Below, in pieces: positions 30,994-40,784 of a stretch of 64,000 nucleotides of DNA. The notes below the pieces were generated by a model. It was not told the origin of the DNA, ran no database searches, and saw only the letters and a program-made list of their open reading frames with translations. Made by a program: the position numbers and the translations under genes. This DNA is from JALOKP01 sp963800865 (GTDB lineage: Bacteria; Acidobacteriota; Polarisedimenticolia; J045): assembly GCA_963800865.1 (NCBI GenBank), contig CAWDCL010000003.1, forward strand, positions 62,001-126,000, read 5' to 3'. The stretch's first letter is position 1; every line of letters starts with the position of its first letter.

Positions 30994-32273
30994 ACGCCGC
31001 CCGCGACGACGGCGACGCGATCCGCGTCCGAGACCCGTACCCCGGCCTGCGCGACGTCGTGGTCACCGGCCTCGGGACGCTGGGTGCATTCGGCGCCGGA
31101 CGCGAGGCGCTGGCCGCCGGGCTGCGCGCGGGCGCCCCGCGGCTGTCGCCGGTCGAACGGCCGCCCGGCTATCACCGCGCGCGCTCCGCGCAGGCCGCGG
31201 CGCTGGTGACCGAGAAGGATCTCTCCCGCTGGGTGGCGCCCGCCGCGGCCCGGCGGATGGGGCTGCCGTCGCGCTTCGCGGTCGCGGCGTCGATGATGGC
31301 GCTCGAGGACGCCGGGCTCGCGCGGGCCGACCTCGCGCCGGAGATCGCGGCGCGCGGTGCGGTCTTCCTCGGGACCGCCTTCGGCGCCGCGCACTTCTCC
31401 GAGCAGCTGCTGTCCGAGATCCTCCGCGACCCCGAGCAGGCCTCGCCGTTCCGGTTCGCGGAGTCGGTCGCAAATGCCCCGACCGCACAGGTCGCGCTCG
31501 CGCTGGGGATCACCGGCGCCAACGTCACGCTGACGCTGCGCGAGGCGGCCCCGCTGGCGGCGATCGCCGGGGCCGCGCGGGAGATCGCGCTCGGGCGCGC
31601 CGACTGGGCGCTCGCCGGCGGGGTCGAGGAGCTGTCGCCGCTGCTGCACGCCGCGCTCGACCGCTTCCGCGCGCTGGCGCGGCCGCACGGGGGCGAGCCG
31701 GAGACGGCGCGCCCGTTCGACGCGCGGCGCGACGGATTCGTCGCCGCGGAAGGGGCGACGGTCCTGCTGCTGGAGAGCGCCGCCCGCGCGGCGCAGCGCG
31801 GCGCGACGGTGCGCGCGCGCGTGCGCGGCGCGATCCAGGCCAACGATCCGACCGCGCCCCCCGCGAGCTGGGGCTACGGCGTCGACGAGCTGGCCGAGGC
31901 GCTCGCCGCCGGGCTGGCCCGCCACCGCGTGCTGCCCGAGGAGATCGGGCTCGTCGTCAGCGGCGCCTCCGGGGCGCGGCGCGGCGACCTGCTCGAGGGG
32001 CAGGTGCTGCGCGCCGGGTGGGAAGGGGCGGACCTCCCGCCGGTCACGGCGCCCAAGGGCGCGACCGGCGAGTACGGCGGCTTCGTCGCCGGGGCCGCAG
32101 TGCTCGCGGTCGAGACGGGGCTGGTCGCGTCGCCGCGCTGGTTCGCGGAGGAGGACGAGGGGGTCGGGATCGCCCCGGCGGCGGCGCTCGACGCGCCCCC
32201 CACCCGGACCGTGCTCGTCTCCACGCTCGCCGCGGCCGGGGCGGCGGCCTGGCTGCTGCTGGACCCGGCTTGA
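30990..32273 (+). CDS. Ketosynthase chain-length factor-like protein (no active-site Cys)
   Basis: The 427-residue product keeps the ketosynthase fold (VVVTGLGTLGAFGAGREALA; AGGVEELSPLLHAALDRFRA). The nucleophile region reads GANVTLTLREAAPLAAIAGA, so the Cys of TACASG-type motifs is gone. The His motifs are also degraded (VVSGASGARRGDLL; PKGATGEYGGFVAG). This is the pattern of chain-length factors (KS-beta), which form a heterodimer with the adjacent active KS and set product length. GTG 30990 overlaps the KS stop by four bases, fitting obligate partners. It might instead be a degenerating duplicate, but the tight coupling argues against that. Confidence 0.85.
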   Translation: MNAARDDGDAIRVRDPYPGLRDVVVTGLGTLGAFGAGREALAAGLRAGAPRLSPVERPPGYHRARSAQAAALVTEKDLSRWVAPAAARRMGLPSRFAVAASMMALEDAGLARADLAPEIAARGAVFLGTAFGAAHFSEQLLSEILRDPEQASPFRFAESVANAPTAQVALALGITGANVTLTLREAAPLAAIAGAAREIALGRADWALAGGVEELSPLLHAALDRFRALARPHGGEPETARPFDARRDGFVAAEGATVLLLESAARAAQRGATVRARVRGAIQANDPTAPPASWGYGVDELAEALAAGLARHRVLPEEIGLVVSGASGARRGDLLEGQVLRAGWEGADLPPVTAPKGATGEYGGFVAGAAVLAVETGLVASPRWFAEEDEGVGIAPAAALDAPPTRTVLVSTLAAAGAAAWLLLDPA

Positions 32274-32281
32274 CCGCCGCG

Positions 32282-32986
32282 ATGAATCCCCGCCGCGTCG
32301 CCGTCGCGATCCCGGCCTACCAGGCCGCGCCGAGCATCGCCGAAGTCGCGCGGCGCGCGCTGGGGCAGATCCCGCAGGTGCTCGTCGTCGACGACGGATC
32401 GACCGACGGCACCGCCGACGCCGCGCGGGCGGCCGGCGTGCGCGTGATCTCCCACCCGGGGAACCGCGGCAAGGGGGCCGCGATGCGGACCGCCTTCGAC
32501 GACCTCTTCCCGCGCGGCTTCGAGGCCGTCATCACCGTCGACGCCGACGCGCAGCACCCGCCGGAGGAGATCCCGAAGCTGCTCGCGGCGTGGGAGCAGG
32601 GCGCGGACCTGGTGATGGGCGTCCGCGACCACCTGTTCGCGGAGATGTTCTGGGTGCGGCGGCTCTCGAACCGGCTCTCGTCGCGGGGGATCTCGTTCCT
32701 GGCCGGCCAGCTCCTGCCCGACGTGCAGACCGGCTTCCGGCTCTACACCCGCGCGCTCTACGCGCAGCTCGGGATGCCGGAGGACCGCTTCGAGGCCGAG
32801 AGCGCGATCGTGGTCCGCGCGGTGCGCGCCGGGTTCCCCGTCGCCTGCACGCCGGTCCGGCTCGAGCGTGCCGACGGCCGCACCACCAGCCATTACCGCC
32901 CGCTGATCGACAGCCTGCGGATCGCCCGCGCCGTGATCCGCGCGCGGATGGAGGCCCGTTCGTGGACCAGGGCGTCGTCCTTGTAA
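32282..32986 (+). CDS. Family 2 glycosyltransferase
   Basis: The 234-residue GT-A fold enzyme transfers a sugar from a nucleotide donor. It has the family-2 start (VAVAIPAYQAAPSIAEVARR), a VLVVDDGSTDGTADAARAAG nucleotide site and a metal-binding DxD-like VITVDADAQHPPEEIP. There is no obvious membrane helix. The sequence is closest in style to dolichol-phosphate mannose synthases. It begins eight bases after the chain-length factor gene and overlaps the ketoreductase by 25 bases. Glycosyltransferases of this kind are common in aryl-polyene clusters, where they are thought to attach the polyene to a lipid or sugar carrier. Confidence 0.87.
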   Translation: MNPRRVAVAIPAYQAAPSIAEVARRALGQIPQVLVVDDGSTDGTADAARAAGVRVISHPGNRGKGAAMRTAFDDLFPRGFEAVITVDADAQHPPEEIPKLLAAWEQGADLVMGVRDHLFAEMFWVRRLSNRLSSRGISFLAGQLLPDVQTGFRLYTRALYAQLGMPEDRFEAESAIVVRAVRAGFPVACTPVRLERADGRTTSHYRPLIDSLRIARAVIRARMEARSWTRASSL

Positions 32987-33690
32987 CCGGCGGCAGCCGC
33001 GGCATCGGCCGCGCGCTCGTCGAACGGCTCGCCGGAGCGGGCGGGCGCGTGGCGTTCACCTATCACAGCGGCGAGGCCGAGGCGCGCGCGCTCGAGGCCG
33101 CGCTCGGTCCGGGAGTGCGCGGCTTCCCGCTGGACCTGCTCGACCGCGGCGCGCCGGCGCGCGTGGTCGAGGCGGCGGAGTCGGCGCTCGGTCCGGTGCT
33201 GGGCCTGGTCAACAACGCCGCGGTGCGGCGCGAGGCGCTCGTCGGCTTCTGCGGCGACGAGGAGTGGGACACGGTGATCGACGCCAACCTCGGCGGCGCG
33301 TTCCGCTGCGCGCGGGCCGCGCTGCGCGGGATGATCGGGGCGCGGCGCGGTGCGATCGTCAACGTCGCCTCGCTGTCGGCCTATCGCGGCGTCGCGGGGC
33401 AGGCCGCCTACGCGGCCTCGAAGGCCGGCCTGCTGGCGCTCACCCGCTGCCTCGCGCGCGAGCTGGGGCGGTCGGGGGTGCGCGTCAACGCCGTCGTGCC
33501 GGGCCTCGTCGACACGACGATGACCGCCGACCTGACCGACGCGCGCCGCGCCCAGCTGCGCGCCGACCAGTGCCTGCGCGCGCCGGTCCCGCCCGACGGG
33601 GTGGCGCGCGTGATCGCGTTCCTCCTGTCCGACGACGCAGCGCACGTCACCGGACAGGAGGTCGTCGTCGACGCCGGGACCTCGGCCTGA
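32962..33690 (+). CDS. 3-oxoacyl-ACP reductase (FabG-like SDR)
   Basis: The 242-residue short-chain dehydrogenase reduces the beta-keto group formed by the ketosynthase. It has the NAD(P) motif (VVLVTGGSRGIGRALVERL), the NNA motif (LGLVNNAAVRREALVGF), and the catalytic Ser-Tyr-Lys set in NVASLSAYRGVAGQAAYAAS, then KAGLLALTRCLAREL. GTG 32962 lies inside the end of the glycosyltransferase gene. It ends eleven bases before the convergent PKD-protein gene. It completes the KS, CLF, GT, KR unit; a dehydratase and carrier proteins are missing from the window and must come from elsewhere if the pathway works. Confidence 0.9.
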   Translation: MDQGVVLVTGGSRGIGRALVERLAGAGGRVAFTYHSGEAEARALEAALGPGVRGFPLDLLDRGAPARVVEAAESALGPVLGLVNNAAVRREALVGFCGDEEWDTVIDANLGGAFRCARAALRGMIGARRGAIVNVASLSAYRGVAGQAAYAASKAGLLALTRCLARELGRSGVRVNAVVPGLVDTTMTADLTDARRAQLRADQCLRAPVPPDGVARVIAFLLSDDAAHVTGQEVVVDAGTSA

Positions 33691-33701
33691 GCGGCCCGTC
33701 C

Positions 33702-36700
33702 CTACGGCGTCATCGTCGAGGAGATGTTCGAGTAGCCCGAGTCGCCCGACGCGTTGCGCGCCTTCACCCGGTAGCGGTAGATCGCGCGGCGCGCGACGCT
33801 CGTATCGCGCCACGTCACGACGTTGGCGCCGGTCTGCCCGACGGCGGCGAAGTTCGTGCACGAGCTCCCCTTGCAGCGCTCGATCACGAACGCCGTCTCG
33901 TTGCCGGAGTTGTCCCTCCAGCGCAGGTCGACGTTGGCGCGCATGAAGCGCAGCGTGCTCGTGGCCGTCAGCTGGCTCGGCGCGGCCGGCTTGCCGGTCG
34001 GCGTCGTCGTCACCTGCGCCGTGTTGGACCAGGCCGAGTCGACCGTCGCACCGCGGGCCTTGATCCGGTAGCTGTAGGTCGTGTTGGGCGAGACCGTGTA
34101 GTCGTTGTAGATCGTCGCGTCGGCGAGGGGCCAGTCGAGGAAGGAGAACAGCTCCGGCGAGGCGTTGCAGGCCGCGGCCGTGCCGGTGCAGCGCTCGATG
34201 TAGAAGTCGCGCTCGTTCGTCGAGTTGTCCAGCCAGGTCAGCTTGACCTGCGTCGTCGTCACCGCGGTGGCGACCAGGTTCGAGGGGGCGTTGGGCGGGA
34301 TCTCGGCGCTGACGGTGACCGTCAGGGTGTCCGTCCCGGTGGCGCCGCTCGCGTCGTAGGTGGTGAGGGTCACGGTCCAGGTGCCGGCGTCGTAGAAGGT
34401 GTGGTAGGCGGTCGCGCCCCACGACTCGGACCCGTCGCCGAAGTTCCACTGGATGTTGCCCAGCCAGCCGTCGGGATCGTACGAGCCGGTGGCGTAGAAG
34501 ATCACGTCGAGCGGCGCCCGGCCCGAGGCCAGGTTGGAGGAGGCGTGCGCGACCGGCGCCACGTTGGGCGTCACCGCGTCGACCAGCACCTCCTGCATCG
34601 TGCGCGCGCCGGCCGTGTCGGTGACCGCGAGGGTTGCGACGTACGGCCCGCCGACGCCGTAGACGTGCGTCGGATTCGCGTCGGCGGAGGTCTCGCCGTC
34701 GCCGAAGTCCCAGGAATAGGACGCGATCGTGCCGCCCGGATCGGCGGAGCCCGCGGAGCTGAAGGAGACGCCGAGCGGCACCTCGCCGCCCGCGGGCGCC
34801 GCGCTGGCCTTCGCCACCGGCCACGCGTTGCCTCCCGCGCCGAAGATCTCGTACCCGATCCGCGAGTTGGCGAGCGGCGACTCGTTGCGCACGAGCGACG
34901 CGGTCAGCAGCGAGCGTCCGTCGAGGGCCGCGATGTTGGGGTAGGCCTCTCCGGCCGGGCTGTTCGAGAACAGGAACCCCTGCGGGTCGAGGATCGCCCC
35001 GGCCGGGGTGATCCGCATCCCGAACAGGTCGGAGCGGGCGTCGAGCTGCTCCAGGCCGAAGCGCGGGACGCGCGCCTTCTGGTCCTGGAAGACGGCGACG
35101 AAGTTCGTCCCGTCCCACGCCACGCGCGGCCGGTACTGGTTGCCGGCCCAGGGCGTGATGTTGAAGTACGGGTCGGTCGTGCCGTCGGGGTGGATGAACA
35201 CGCCCAGCAGGTCGTTCTCGACGCCCGAGGTCAGCTCCTGCGACTGGACCAGCAGGGCCACGGTTGCCGTTGGACGCGAGGCCGAGGCTGAAGATCCCGT
35301 TCCCGCCGGCGGTCGAGTAGGGGCCGTGGATGCTGAAGCTGTTCGAGCGCGCGCCGCCGGCGTCGATGAAGGTCCCCGCCGTGCTCGCGCCCGAGTCGTC
35401 GTGGCTCCAGTTGTCCTGCCAGGCCGCGAGCCAGCGCCCGCCCAGCACCGTCAGGCGTGGGCTGCTGCTGTAGGTGCCGCTGAGCGCGATCGCGCTCGGA
35501 TCGAGCAACTGGCCGTCGCTGCCGCGCACGCGGGCGGCGACGGGGTTGATGTACTGGCAGGTGTAACCGCAGCGCAGGCCGACGACGAGGAAGTTCCCCC
35601 CCATCGCCTCGACGTCGACCGAGCCGAAGCTCGACGTCAGGACGACCTGCGGCGCGGCATCGACCAGCGAACCGTCCGGCCGGAGCCGCCGCGCGACGAC
35701 GCCGCTCGCGTTCGGCCACGCGACCATGTAATAGGACCCGTCCCAGGCGACCGCGGGAGCTCCCGAGCAGCGCGCTCGGATCGCCGGCATCGACCTCGGT
35801 CGGCTCGGCGGTGAGCGGGTTGCCGGCCGCGTCGAGCGGCTGGGCCAGGATCCGGTGCCGGGCCGAGGTCATGCTGCGGTACACGAGCATGAAGCCGTTG
35901 GTGCCCGTCGCGAGGTCCGGCTGGCTCTGCGACGGCGCCCCGACGGACGCCGTCCGTGTCGGGCCGGCGACGTTCGAGGACGCGATGTTGGCGGTCAGAA
36001 CGTCGTTGGTGCTCGCGGCGAAGACGGTCCAGGCGAGCTGCACGCTGCCGTTTCCGACGCTGGCGCTCGGCCCCGTCTGCGGGCCCGGGATCGAAACGCC
36101 GCCCGGGTCGAGCACCTGCCCGCCCGTGCCGATGCGGGCGAGGCGCGTCCCCGCCGCGGCGCCCCAGGTCGCTTTCCAGACGTTGCCGTCCCACGCGACC
36201 GAGCTGGTCGTGTACGCCGCCGGTGAATTGGTGCCGGAGATGTTGACGCCGGTGCCGTCGAGCACCTGTCCGGCCGTGTCGATGCGCGTGCCGAAGACCG
36301 CCGCGCTGTAGTCGGGGAGCTGTCCCGTCCAGATCGCGTAGAACCCCGATCCGTTCGAGATGAGCGCGCCGATCGGCTGGGGCAGCAGGGTGAGGGGCGC
36401 CGGGTCGAGCGGTGTGAGCGACGCGTCGAAGCGAAGCGCGGAGGTCTCGGAGCTGCCGGTCATCGCCTCGTCGTAGGTCATCAGGTAGACGCCGCCGGCG
36501 AAGGCGAGGCGCAGCGTGCCGCGCAGGTAGTAGGTCTCCTTCACGAGGATGCGCGGGTTCGGGTCGAGCAGGACGCCCGCCGCCGAGATCCGCACCGCGG
36601 TAAGATCGCCGCCCGTCGCCGAGCCCTGCATGGCGACGACCCAGTCCTTGCCGTCCGAGGCGACGGCCCACACCGCGCCCACCGGGCTCACGTTGAGGAT

Positions 36701-37174
36701 CCGGATCGGGGCGGCGTCGAGCACCCGCCCGTCGGGCGCGACCCGCACCGCGGCCAGCGACTTCTGGTAGTAGCCCCCGGTGCCGGTCAGGTCGTAGCTC
36801 TCGAAGACGACGAGCCAGTTCGTTCCATTGAACGCGGCGCGCGGGAACTCCTGCGAGGCGCGGGCGGCGGTCACCGCGAACGGGACGGCGTCGAGCGGCG
36901 TGCCGTTGCCGTCGAGCCGGAGCGCGTAGATGTCGCGCGAGGTCTCGCCCTCGTACCCGCCGGTGCTGTTCGCGCGGTTGTCGGACCAGAGCGCGAGGAC
37001 CATCCCGCCTCCCGGCGCGAGCGACACCATCGACTGGTCCGCGGCGGCGGGGGAGATCGCCGCGTCGCCGGGGACCCAGCGGGCGGGGAGCCGCACGGCG
37101 GCGCCGGCGAGCAGGCTCGAGAACAGGACGGTGACGAGCAGGAGACAGGGGATGACGAGTCGGCGGCCGCGCAT
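33702..37174 (-). CDS. Secreted PKD/FN3 surface protein with WD-like repeats (two frameshifts)
   Basis: Read through two frame changes (about 35765 and 35258), this is one secreted protein of about 1157 residues. It starts with a signal peptide (VIPCLLLVTVLFSSLLAGAA). About 640 residues of repeats follow, of the pattern AxDGxxxxVAWxD, then DxxGxxLDxxxI (for example AWDGSYYMVAWPNASGVVAR), likely beta-propeller or beta-helix units. Two PKD domains come next (IASYSWDFGDGETSADANPT; NIQWNFGDGSESWGATAYHT), then two FN3 domains with Cys pairs (DFYIERCTGTAAACNA; AFVIERCKGSSCTNFA). There is no visible sorting tail. PKD and FN3 domains are typical of cell-surface or extracellular adhesion and binding proteins. 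The ligand is unknown. The breaks look like single-base errors. Confidence 0.8.
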
Positions 37175-37425
37175 GCTGAAGCTCCTCCTGGAACACGGCG
37201 TGCCTTGGGCGGGCGACGCGAAGCGGGCTCTCGTGTTCCGGCCGGGAGCGTACCGCGAGAACCGGAGATCCGACTGTGCTCGCCGTCACACCCGTGGGGC
37301 GTGGGGGGCGACAGAATAACCACTCCAAGATTCCGATTAGCCGGATCGCCTCGGTTTCCGATCACGCGGGCGCGCCCCGCCGCGCCGGTCATCTCCTGTG
37401 TTCCGAGTGACTTGCCAGAAACGGA

Positions 37426-38499
37426 CTAGAGCGCGATCCCCTCGATCTCGAGCAGCAGCTCGGCGCGGCAGACGTCGGCCTCCAGCCATACGGCCGACGT
37501 GGACGGGCCGAGGCGCGGTGCGAGCGCGTCGCGGACCGCGGGGAAATCGGACGGGTGGCGGAGGTAGGTCTTGACGTAGTCGAAGCACGCCAGACTCGGC
37601 GCCGGTCGTGCCGAGACCGCCCCCACCGCCTCCGAGAGCGTCTCGATGTTGCGCACCGTCTCGTCGAGCTGCCGGCGGACATCCCCTTCGTGGCGCGACT
37701 CGTGGCCCACGACGCTCGCGGTCCCGGAGAGCAGGAAGGCGTGGCCGAGCGCCGCGGGCGAGAGGGTGCCGCGCGCGAACGACGGGCTCTTCTCGCCGTA
37801 CTGCGACGGATAGCGGAAGGCGCTGACCTGGCGCGGGTTCTCGACGTGACGCCCCGGCTCGCGGGCGGCGAGGAAGGTGACGACGAGCGCGTCGCCGGTG
37901 CTGCCGATCGCGGTCGACGCGGGGAAGTGCTGCTCGGCAGGGACGCCGAACCGCTCCTCGTAGCCGCGCGCGCGGCCGGCGGAGAAGCGCTTGTAGCGCT
38001 CGACGCCGTGCTGCTCGCCGTTGATGCCGGGCAGGTAGTTCCAGAGCCGCTGCATCGCCGGGTAGCCGGAGTCGGCGGCCACCGCGAGCAGATCGCGGTA
38101 GAGCGCCACGGCGTCGGTCTCGAGGTCGTCCCCGAGCGGGTAGACCGCCGCCGCGAACAGCACGGTGCCGTTTTCGGCGCAGACGAACCGCCCGTGGCGC
38201 CGCACGCGGACGGGCTCCGGGGAGCGCCACAGCTCGACCGACGGACCGTCGCCGAGCACGGGGTTGGGAATGTCGATGATCGGGAACGGGGAATCGGCGA
38301 GCGCGGCCCGCGGCGCCCCGTAGCGCACCGCGAACAGCAGGCGGCCGGCGTCGCGGCGGGCGGCGGCCTCGAGCTCATCCGCTCGGGCGAGCGACAACCC
38401 GAACCCGGCGCGGCACGCGGTCGAGGATGTCGCAGCGGTCGGGCTCGCCGCCCCGAGGCGGGACTCCTCCACCCGCCCGTCCGGGCTGCGCAGCCGCAT
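37426..38499 (-). CDS. Chorismatase, FkbO/Hyg5/XanB2 family (hydroxybenzoate-forming)
   Basis: The 357-residue product matches chorismatases with a RidA-like fold, which split chorismate to 3-hydroxybenzoate (and 4-hydroxybenzoate in XanB2) or a dihydroxy acid. Family landmarks are clear: FGLSLARADELEAAARRD; RLWNYLPGINGEQHGVERYK, then RFSAGRARGYEERFGVPAEQ; VENPRQVSAFRYPSQYGEKS; and FLLSGTASVVGHESRHEGDV. The C-terminal DVCRAELLLEIEG contains a Cys and Glu in the region where hydroxybenzoate-forming members place catalytic residues, to be checked by alignment. ATG 38499 (or GTG 38502) lies just after the methyltransferase stop. It fits as the source of an aryl starter for the nearby ketosynthase genes. 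Confidence 0.88.
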   Translation of the reverse strand: MRLRSPDGRVEESRLGAASPTAATSSTACRAGFGLSLARADELEAAARRDAGRLLFAVRYGAPRAALADSPFPIIDIPNPVLGDGPSVELWRSPEPVRVRRHGRFVCAENGTVLFAAAVYPLGDDLETDAVALYRDLLAVAADSGYPAMQRLWNYLPGINGEQHGVERYKRFSAGRARGYEERFGVPAEQHFPASTAIGSTGDALVVTFLAAREPGRHVENPRQVSAFRYPSQYGEKSPSFARGTLSPAALGHAFLLSGTASVVGHESRHEGDVRRQLDETVRNIETLSEAVGAVSARPAPSLACFDYVKTYLRHPSDFPAVRDALAPRLGPSTSAVWLEADVCRAELLLEIEGIAL

Positions 38500-38503
38500 C
38501 ACG

Positions 38504-39277
38504 TCAGGTCACCGCCGTGTATTCGCTGAAGATCCCGACCTCGACGTAGCGCGAGACCTCCCGGAAGCCGGCCTCCTCGAGCGCCTTCATGATCACGGGC
38601 GGGGCCACGCAGTGCTCGATCGTGTCCCAGTAGTACTGCATCAGCGTCTGCGAGCCGCTCCCCCCGCCGCCGATCCGCGCGACCAGCGGGACGACCCGCC
38701 CGAGATAGAACTTGAGCAGGTGGAACGAGAGGCGCGAGCGCGGCGGGGTGATCTCCAGGATCAGCAACTTGCCCCCCGGCTTGAGCACGCGACGGTACTC
38801 GTCGAAGGTCCGGTGCAGGTCGACGACGTGGCGCAGCGCGAAGCCCATGCTCAGCACGTCGAACTGCGCCGAGCGAAAAGGGAGCGCCTCGGCCAGCGCC
38901 TGGACCAGTCCGGCGACGCCGCGCGCTCTCGCCTCGTGCAGCATGCCGAGCGACGGGTCGAGCCCGACCGACACGCCGTTCGCCCCGACGATCTCCTGCC
39001 CGTGGCGGGCGATCACGCCGGTGCCGCAGGCGACGTCGAGCAGGCGCATCCCCGGGCCCAGGCCGGCGCGCAGGAGCGCCTGCTTCCGGTACCAGTGCCC
39101 GGAGCCGAAGCTCATCGCCTGGGTGATGAAGTTGTAGTGCGGAGCGGAGGCGTCGAACCACGCGTCGACCTGGCGCCGCCGCTGCTGCTCGTCGCCGTAG
39201 TAGTCGGTGAGCAGCGGGTGCGGGCGGAGCGGATCGGGTTCCGGGCGCTCGCCCGGCGGCGGGGAAGGGGCGCTCAT
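38504..39277 (-). CDS. SAM-dependent methyltransferase, UbiE/MenG-like
   Basis: The 257-residue class I methyltransferase has the SAM motif I (MRLLDVACGTGVIARHGQEI), motif II-like ALPFRSAQFDVLSMGFALRH and motif III RVLKPGGKLLILEITPP, in the UbiE/MenG style. The start is AT-poor but the reading is clean. It is the first gene of a two-gene unit with the chorismatase, whose start lies two bases past its stop. It may methylate the aromatic headgroup of the polyene or act on a quinone precursor. Which of these is inference, and quinone biosynthesis genes are otherwise absent here. Confidence 0.8.
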   Translation of the reverse strand: MSAPSPPPGERPEPDPLRPHPLLTDYYGDEQQRRRQVDAWFDASAPHYNFITQAMSFGSGHWYRKQALLRAGLGPGMRLLDVACGTGVIARHGQEIVGANGVSVGLDPSLGMLHEARARGVAGLVQALAEALPFRSAQFDVLSMGFALRHVVDLHRTFDEYRRVLKPGGKLLILEITPPRSRLSFHLLKFYLGRVVPLVARIGGGGSGSQTLMQYYWDTIEHCVAPPVIMKALEEAGFREVSRYVEVGIFSEYTAVT

Positions 39278-39458
39278 CGAGGGGCGCAGCCTATCCCAAG
39301 TCCGGCGGCGGGTCAGCCCCGGAATGCGTCCGGCGCCGTGCTAGCCTCCCTTTCGAGGCCGTGGCGGACTCGGGCGCCCCGTCCGAGGGCCCTTGCCCGC
39401 CGTCTTCCGGCCCGCCCGGCGGCAGCCGGCCGCGATCCTGCGCGGAGAGAGGTGCTCC

Positions 39459-39806
39459 ATGCGTCTCGTGCTGACCGTTTTCGTACTCTTCGCGGCCGCC
39501 CTCGTCGTCACGATCGTGATCGCCTCCGGGCAGGCGAACGTCCTGACCGCGATGCGGGCGATGGGCCGCGACCCGTGGGGACTCGTGACGCTGATCGACC
39601 TGTTCTGCGGGCTGTTCTTCGCGGCGTTGTGGATCGGCGCGGTGGAGGCCGACCGGCGCGTCGCGATCCTCGGGATCGCGCTGCTGTTCGTGCTGGGGAA
39701 CCTGGTGACGGCGGTCTACCTGCTGCTGCGCGCGCGGCGCGCGGCGGGGCTGGGCGAGCTGCTCACGGCGCGGCGGGAGTTGTTCGGGGCGGGGCGGGCC
39801 GCGTGA
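39459..39806 (+). CDS. Small membrane protein (DUF1475-like)
   Basis: The 115-residue product has three hydrophobic helices (about residues 2-22, 43-63 and 70-92). The loop MRAMGRDPWGLVTLIDLFCG resembles the DPWxxxTLxD motif of DUF1475 proteins. ATG 39459 follows GAGAGAGG. Function is unknown. It lies before the FKBP gene with a 13-base gap and may be co-transcribed with it. Its divergent neighbour is the methyltransferase, 181 bases away. Confidence 0.7.
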   Translation: MRLVLTVFVLFAAALVVTIVIASGQANVLTAMRAMGRDPWGLVTLIDLFCGLFFAALWIGAVEADRRVAILGIALLFVLGNLVTAVYLLLRARRAAGLGELLTARRELFGAGRAA

Positions 39807-39819
39807 AGGGGGGCGTGCG

Positions 39820-40609
39820 ATGAACGGAAAGGCTGCAGCGATGACGCTGATTCTCGCGGCCGCGGCATTCGCCGCGCCGCAGGCCGCTCGTGCCGAGGAG
39901 CCGCCGACCGCGAAGCCGGCTCCCGCTGCGGTGCCGGCTGCCGCGCCGGCCGCGCCGGATGCGCCGGATGCGCGGGTCGTGCCGGCCACGCCGGAGGCGG
40001 CCACGGCGCGCGTGCTCTACGCGCTGGGCGTCCAGGAAGGAGAGAGCCTGGTGGAGCTGGGCCTCACCGAGGCCGAGCTCGCGGAGGTGCGGAAGGGCTG
40101 GGAGGAGGCGGCGCGCGGGGCGGTCCCGCGCCCCGTGACCGCGCAGGAGACGGCCGCGCTGCGGCGCTGGCTGGCGGAGCGGCGCGAGGCGATGGCGCGC
40201 CGGCGCGAGGCGGCGGGCCGGGAACTGGCGCAGGCCGCGGCGAAGAATCCCGGGGCACTCGTGCTGCCGTCGGGCGCGGTCTTCATCCCGATCGCGCCGG
40301 GTGAAGGTCCGCATCCGGAGCCTGACCGATCGCGTTCGTTTCCACGTCCGATCGCTGCTCGCCGACGGCACCGTCGCGGAGGACACCTTCCGCCGCGGAG
40401 CCCCGCTGGAGCAGCAGATGGACCAGGCGATCCCGTGCTGGAAGGAGGGCCTGGCGCGGCTCGGGAAGGGAGGGAAGGCGCGCCTCGTCTGTCCCGCGTC
40501 GTCGGCTTACGGGGATCGCGGGTACGGTGAGCGGATCCCTCCCGGTGCGGCGGTGATCTTCGAGGTCGAAGTGGTTGACGTCGTGAAGCGTCCGAGGCCG
40601 GCCAAGTGA
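39820..40609 (+). CDS. FKBP-type peptidyl-prolyl isomerase, FklB-like (frameshift near 40318)
   Basis: The restored product is about 262 residues. It has a signal peptide (AAAFAAPQAARA), a Pro/Ala linker and an FKBP_N helical dimerisation domain (TARVLYALGVQEGESLVELG, then EARRAMARRREAAGRELA-like helices). The FKBP catalytic domain comes last (VRFHVRSLLADGTVAEDTF; IPCWKEGLARLGKGGKARLV; PPGAAVIFEVEVVDV). The two halves are in different frames; the switch is just after GEGPHPEP, where one base is missing. It is a periplasmic proline isomerase, probably a folding helper for secreted proteins such as its neighbour. Confidence 0.8.
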
Positions 40610-40784
40610 GCCGAAACGGCTCGTCCGGCGCGTCATTTGCCGGGCCCGGGAGGTTCCCACCGGGCTAACTTCCCGGTATCTTTCGCGGAGCTTCCTGCGT
40701 CGCGATGGGGTGCCGCGCCGGGAAGGTCCCCGGCCGGTCTGTCCGTTGCGGCAGCGAAGCGACTGCGTCTACCGGGGGAGTGCC

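Noticed and set aside
39311..39345. Further sigma-54 site before the small membrane protein
   Set aside because: A GG and GC at the right spacing occur, but the -12 TTGC and -24 CAC context is missing.
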